NCBI GenBank assembly: GCA_965367015.1
Contig: CBDUGY010000057.1
Span: 1 to 17,952, forward strand
Reading direction: 5' to 3'
DNA length: 17,952 nucleotides
Source: CAXBES01 sp965367015
GTDB taxonomy: Bacteria; Bacteroidota; Bacteroidia; Flavobacteriales; Flavobacteriaceae
Shown: positions 14,555 through 17,952 of the stretch, piece after piece
How positions within the stretch are numbered: position 1 is the stretch's first letter
Layout of the letters: the number at the start of each line of letters is the position of its first letter
Notes under the pieces: generated by a model
Told to the model about the DNA's origin: nothing
Database searches by the model: none
Seen by the model: only the letters and a program-made list of their open reading frames with translations
Made by a program: the position numbers and the translations under genes

Positions 14555-16693
14555 ATGAAAAATTTAGCGGTCATTGCAGTAACTTCAATTATTTTTGCAA
14601 CTTCCTGTAATACAAAAGACACTTCAGAAAAAGATATGAGCATTGTACCCCCTAAAGCAGATAAGATTGTTAAAAATCTTGAAATTCACGGAGATGTAAG
14701 AGAAGATAATTACTACTGGTTAAATGACAAGGAAAATGCAGAAGTGATCGACTATCTGGAACGCGAGAATGATTACTATGAGAAAATGACGGCGCATACC
14801 AAAGATTTCCAAAAAGCGCTATTTGAGGAGATGAAGGGAAGAATTAAAGAAGACGACGAGTCTGTTCCCTATAAATTAAATGGATACTATTATATTACAC
14901 GGTATGAAAAAAATAAAGACTATCCCATATATACCAGGAAAAAAGGGTCTTTAGATGCCCCTGAAGAGATTCTTTTTGATGTTAATGAAATGGCAGAGGG
15001 ATATTCATATTTTAATCTTAATGGTATCAATGTTAGCGAAGATAACAAGCTGGTTTCTTTCGGAATAGACACTCTGAGCAGGAGAAAATATACGATCTAT
15101 ATAAAGAATCTTGAGACCGGTGAGATTATGGATGAGAATATACCGCTAACAACCGGAGGTGCTACTTGGGCTAATGATAATAAAACGCTATTCTATACGC
15201 GTAAAGATGAGCAGACGTTACGATCTAATCAAATTTATAAGCATGCGCTAGGGACCCCAGCAAGTGAAGATAAACTAATCTATACCGAAGAAGATGAAAC
15301 CTTCGGAACCTATATCTATAAAACTAAATCGAAGAAATATTTAGTAATTGGTTCATACAGTACGCTCACAACAGAATTCAGAATACTGAATGCCAACACC
15401 CCGAATGGCGAATTCAAAGTATTTCAGCCTAGGGAAAGAGGGTTAGAATACAGTATCTCTCACTATGGGAATAATTTCTATGTTTTAACGAATAAAGATA
15501 ACGCACTCAACTTTAAATTGATGAAAACTTCGGAAGGGAAGACAACAAAAGAGAATTGGGTGGATATGATTCCGCATAGAGATGACGTTTTACTTGAAGA
15601 TATCGATATTTTTAAAGAGTATTTAGTGATAAGCGAACGTGCTAACGGCCTCAATAAAATTCGAATCAAGAGATGGGATAATACTCAAGACGATTATTTT
15701 CTTCCCTTTGATAATGAAACTTATACTGCAGGAACCACGAGTAACCCTGAATTCGACACTAAAATCTTACGTTACGGTTATAATTCACTAACCACTCCTA
15801 CATCGGTAATTGATTTTAACATGGAAACCCGTGAAAAAGAAGTTAAAAAAGAGACGGAAGTGTTAGGCGGTAAATTCAATAAGAATAATTATGAATCTAA
15901 GAGAGTATGGGCTACTGCAACCGACGGAACGAAAATTCCTATTTCTATGGTTTATAAGAAAGGAACGAAAATGGACGGACAAAATCCTTTTCTACTATAT
16001 GCTTACGGTTCTTATGGTGCCACAATCGACCCTTATTTTTCAACCACACGATTAAGTTTACTTGATAGAGGTTTTATATTCGCTATTGCTCACGTTCGTG
16101 GAGGAGAATATCTGGGAAGGCAATGGTATGAAGACGGTAAACTTCTAAAAAAGAAGAATACATTTACCGATTTCATAGACGCTTCTAAATACGTAATTTC
16201 GGAGAAGTACACATCGAATGAACACCTATATGCAATGGGAGGTTCGGCAGGAGGGCTTTTAATGGGAGCTATTGTAAATATGGCACCCGAGTTGTATAAC
16301 GGAGTGGTTGCGTCGGTACCATTCGTGGATGTAGTGACAACGATGTTAGATGATAGTATTCCCTTAACCACCGGTGAATATGACGAATGGGGAAATCCGA
16401 ATGACCCCGAATTTTATAATTATATTAAGAGTTATTCGCCTTACGATAATGTTGAAGCTAAAAAATACCCTAATATGTTGGTTACTACCGGTTTGCATGA
16501 TAGTCAGGTGCAATACTGGGAACCTGCGAAATGGGTGGCAAAATTAAGAGAAGTTAAAAAAGGAGATAATATTTTATTGCTCCAAACAAACATGGATGCC
16601 GGTCACGGCGGGGCTTCAGGGCGTTTTGAAGCATTAAAGGAAGTTGCGATGGATTTTGCCTTTATACTTGATTTGGAAGGAATTAAAGAGTAA
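14555..16693 (+). CDS. ptrB: Oligopeptidase B-type S9 serine peptidase with a lipoprotein signal
   Basis: This 712-residue peptidase starts at ATG 14555. An in-frame TTG at 14549 adds only two residues and would spoil a typical signal. Residues 1-18 form a lipoprotein signal (hydrophobic run, then ATS-C18). A beta-propeller (roughly 80-420) and an alpha/beta hydrolase domain follow. The catalytic triad is S564 (GGSAGG), D649 (LHDSQV) and H684 (DAGHGG). Spacings of 85 and 35 equal those of E. coli oligopeptidase B (S532, D617, H652). E608 and D610 in TTGEYDEWGNP match the acidic S1 pair that gives cleavage after Arg or Lys in short peptides. The known enzyme is cytosolic, so membrane attachment is odd here. 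No terminator separates it from the cysteine synthase-like gene 75 bases downstream, which has its own -7 box. Confidence 0.95.
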   Translation: MKNLAVIAVTSIIFATSCNTKDTSEKDMSIVPPKADKIVKNLEIHGDVREDNYYWLNDKENAEVIDYLERENDYYEKMTAHTKDFQKALFEEMKGRIKEDDESVPYKLNGYYYITRYEKNKDYPIYTRKKGSLDAPEEILFDVNEMAEGYSYFNLNGINVSEDNKLVSFGIDTLSRRKYTIYIKNLETGEIMDENIPLTTGGATWANDNKTLFYTRKDEQTLRSNQIYKHALGTPASEDKLIYTEEDETFGTYIYKTKSKKYLVIGSYSTLTTEFRILNANTPNGEFKVFQPRERGLEYSISHYGNNFYVLTNKDNALNFKLMKTSEGKTTKENWVDMIPHRDDVLLEDIDIFKEYLVISERANGLNKIRIKRWDNTQDDYFLPFDNETYTAGTTSNPEFDTKILRYGYNSLTTPTSVIDFNMETREKEVKKETEVLGGKFNKNNYESKRVWATATDGTKIPISMVYKKGTKMDGQNPFLLYAYGSYGATIDPYFSTTRLSLLDRGFIFAIAHVRGGEYLGRQWYEDGKLLKKKNTFTDFIDASKYVISEKYTSNEHLYAMGGSAGGLLMGAIVNMAPELYNGVVASVPFVDVVTTMLDDSIPLTTGEYDEWGNPNDPEFYNYIKSYSPYDNVEAKKYPNMLVTTGLHDSQVQYWEPAKWVAKLREVKKGDNILLLQTNMDAGHGGASGRFEALKEVAMDFAFILDLEGIKE

Positions 16694-16723
16694 TTAAAAT
16701 ATTTACGTACATTTGCCATGTTT

Positions 16724-16731
16724 TAAATTTG
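16724..16731 (+). promoter_or_regulatory. Candidate -7 box for the cysteine synthase-like gene
   Basis: TAAATTTG matches TAnnTTTG exactly and lies 37 bases before ATG 16769. No TTG is seen at the expected -33 distance. Read-through from the upstream peptidase gene remains possible. Confidence 0.45.
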
Positions 16732-16768
16732 AGATTTAATCCTTGAATTTTGTAACAATATTCCCTGT

Positions 16769-17806
16769 ATGAGAGAAGAAATAAAAGCCCACAGTAGTGT
16801 CTTAGAATTGATTGGTAACACACCATTAATAAGGCTAAATAACATTACAGCTAAGATGAAAGGTAATTACTACGCCAAAGTCGAAGCATTCAATCCGGGG
16901 CATTCTACGAAAGATCGTATTGCACTTTATATTATTGAAGAAGCTGAGCGTAAAGGTATTTTAAAACCTGGAGATACAATTATTGAAACAACTAGTGGTA
17001 ACACAGGTTTTAGTATTGCAATGGTAAGTATTATCAAAGGCTACGAATGTATACTCGCAGTTAGCTCTAAATCTTCTAAGGATAAGATCGACATGCTTAA
17101 AACTATGGGAGCCAAGGTGTATGTATGCCCGGCACATGTGAGCGCGGATGATCCGAGATCTTATTATCAGGTAGCAAAGCGATTACAAGAAGAAACAAAA
17201 GGTTCTGTTTATATTAATCAATATTTTAATGAGCTTAATATGGATGCTCATTATAATTCTACAGGCCCTGAAATATGGAATCAAACCAATGGAAAGATTA
17301 CTCATCTTGTCGCATGTAGCGGTACAGGAGGTACAATTTCCGGAACAGCGAGATTCTTGAAGGAGCAAAATCCACACATAAAAGTAATAGGAATTGACGC
17401 GTACGGATCTGTATTACAGAAATATCATCAAACGCGTGAATTTGATGCAAACGAAATTTATCCATACCGTATTGAAGGCTTGGGTAAAAACCTTATTCCA
17501 ACTGCAACCGATTTCGATATCATAGATGATTTTGTAAAGGTTACCGATGAAAGTAGTGCACATACAGCGCGAGAATTGGCCAAGACCGAAGGTTTGTTTG
17601 TAGGGTATACCAGTGGTGCGGCCATGCAAGGTCTTAAGCAATTAGATGAGGCGGGCGAATTTACTGACAATAGTAATATTGTAGTAATTTTTCCTGACCA
17701 CGGCTCTCGATATATGAGCAAGGTTTTCAGTGATGATTGGATGAATCAACAAGGATTCATGGATGTAGAACACGAAGTTACAGCGACAATCGAGTACATA
17801 AAATAA
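16769..17806 (+). CDS. Cystathionine beta-synthase/cysteine synthase-like PLP enzyme
   Basis: This 345-residue cytoplasmic enzyme is a fold-type II PLP protein. It shows IGNTPLIRL, then NPGHSTKDRI with the Schiff-base lysine K48, TSGNTG (75-80) with N78 near the PLP oxygen, and SGTGGT (184-189) for the phosphate. The end, YRIEGLGKNLIPT...PDHGSRYMSKVFSDDWM, is closer to cystathionine beta-synthase (EGIGYDFIPT...LPDS..NYMTKFLSDRWM) than to CysK. No heme-binding N-terminus or C-terminal CBS-domain pair is present. It could make cysteine from O-acetylserine and sulfide, or cystathionine from serine and homocysteine; sequence alone does not decide. No sulfur-pathway gene lies beside it. It ends before a strong terminator. 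Confidence 0.93.
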   Translation: MREEIKAHSSVLELIGNTPLIRLNNITAKMKGNYYAKVEAFNPGHSTKDRIALYIIEEAERKGILKPGDTIIETTSGNTGFSIAMVSIIKGYECILAVSSKSSKDKIDMLKTMGAKVYVCPAHVSADDPRSYYQVAKRLQEETKGSVYINQYFNELNMDAHYNSTGPEIWNQTNGKITHLVACSGTGGTISGTARFLKEQNPHIKVIGIDAYGSVLQKYHQTREFDANEIYPYRIEGLGKNLIPTATDFDIIDDFVKVTDESSAHTARELAKTEGLFVGYTSGAAMQGLKQLDEAGEFTDNSNIVVIFPDHGSRYMSKVFSDDWMNQQGFMDVEHEVTATIEYIK

Positions 17807-17828
17807 CTCGCTAATAGTATTTCAAAGG

Positions 17829-17857
17829 AGCCATTACTAACACTAATGGCTTTTTTT
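17829..17857 (+). terminator. Intrinsic terminator after the cysteine synthase-like gene
   Basis: An 8-bp perfect stem, AGCCATTA (17829-17836) with TAATGGCT (17844-17851), has a 7-base loop and is followed by seven T (17851-17857). It begins 22 bases after the stop codon. Confidence 0.92.
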
Positions 17858-17884
17858 ATGTTTATTTCTTCCTTAAAAAGCGCA

Positions 17885-17914
17885 TTGCCATACTAATTTA
17901 TTTAACTAATTTTG
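17885..17914 (+). promoter_or_regulatory. Candidate promoter near the right edge
   Basis: TTG (17885-17887), a 19-base gap and TAATTTTG (17907-17914) make an exact Bacteroidota-type promoter. It lies after a terminator and 28 bases before a possible start codon at 17943, so it probably drives a gene mostly outside the window. Confidence 0.55.
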
Positions 17915-17942
17915 TCGGGAATTCTGAAAACACTTGGTATTG

Positions 17943-17952
17943 ATGAAAGATT
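17943..17952 (+). CDS. Possible first codons of a gene running off the right edge
   Basis: ATG-AAA-GAT starts at 17943, a suitable distance after the promoter candidate at 17885-17914. Only three codons are visible, so the product cannot be guessed and the start itself is uncertain. Confidence 0.3.

Noticed and set aside
1..17952. Mobile element, phage, toxin-antitoxin or defence system
   Set aside because: No transposase, integrase, terminal repeats, toxin-antitoxin pair or defence-gene motif is present; gene content is housekeeping and envelope.

Overview
This window looks like an ordinary chromosomal segment from a member of the Flavobacteriaceae (phylum Bacteroidota). The evidence is an AT-rich sequence with -7 boxes of the TAnnTTTG type, few Shine-Dalgarno sites, secreted proteins whose signal peptides end in AQ, SQ or GQ, a TonB-dependent receptor with a carboxypeptidase-regulatory-like N-terminal domain, and an RF2 gene with a programmed frameshift. 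I see no insertion sequence, phage, CRISPR array, tRNA, rRNA or defence locus.

Layout. Positions 1-64 hold the end of a rightward gene, closed by a perfectly palindromic terminator. From 135 to 7529 every gene reads leftward: a secreted protein of unknown function, a TonB-dependent receptor, an ArsC-type reductase, then a likely operon of prfB, a secreted amidohydrolase, a small helical protein and a YceI-family protein. From 7775 the direction turns rightward: a secreted metzincin-type metalloprotease, then a threonine aldolase. A leftward YegP-like gene follows. Next come a rightward OmpA-family protein built largely of 23-residue repeats, a periplasmic thioredoxin-like protein, a leftward YbaB/EbfC gene, a lipoprotein form of oligopeptidase B, and a cystathionine beta-synthase/cysteine synthase-like enzyme. 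A promoter and the first codons of another gene may lie at the right edge.

The genes mix translation termination (prfB), amino-acid metabolism (threonine aldolase, cysteine synthase-like enzyme), envelope proteins (TonB receptor, OmpA protein, YceI, secreted 244-residue protein) and exported hydrolases (metalloprotease, oligopeptidase B, amidohydrolase). I found no evidence that they form one dedicated pathway.

Most worth checking: (1) the OmpA-family protein, where 13 proline-centred repeats keep an almost exact 69-bp period in two chemically different blocks split by a Cys-rich linker; (2) three small leader hairpins, before arsC, prfB and the threonine aldolase gene, each ending exactly 8 nt before the ATG; (3) a prfB frameshift site that keeps CTT-TGA-C but lacks the strong Shine-Dalgarno-like stimulator; (4) an oligopeptidase B with intact catalytic and arginine-pocket residues but a lipoprotein signal peptide. 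None of these is proof of a new system.
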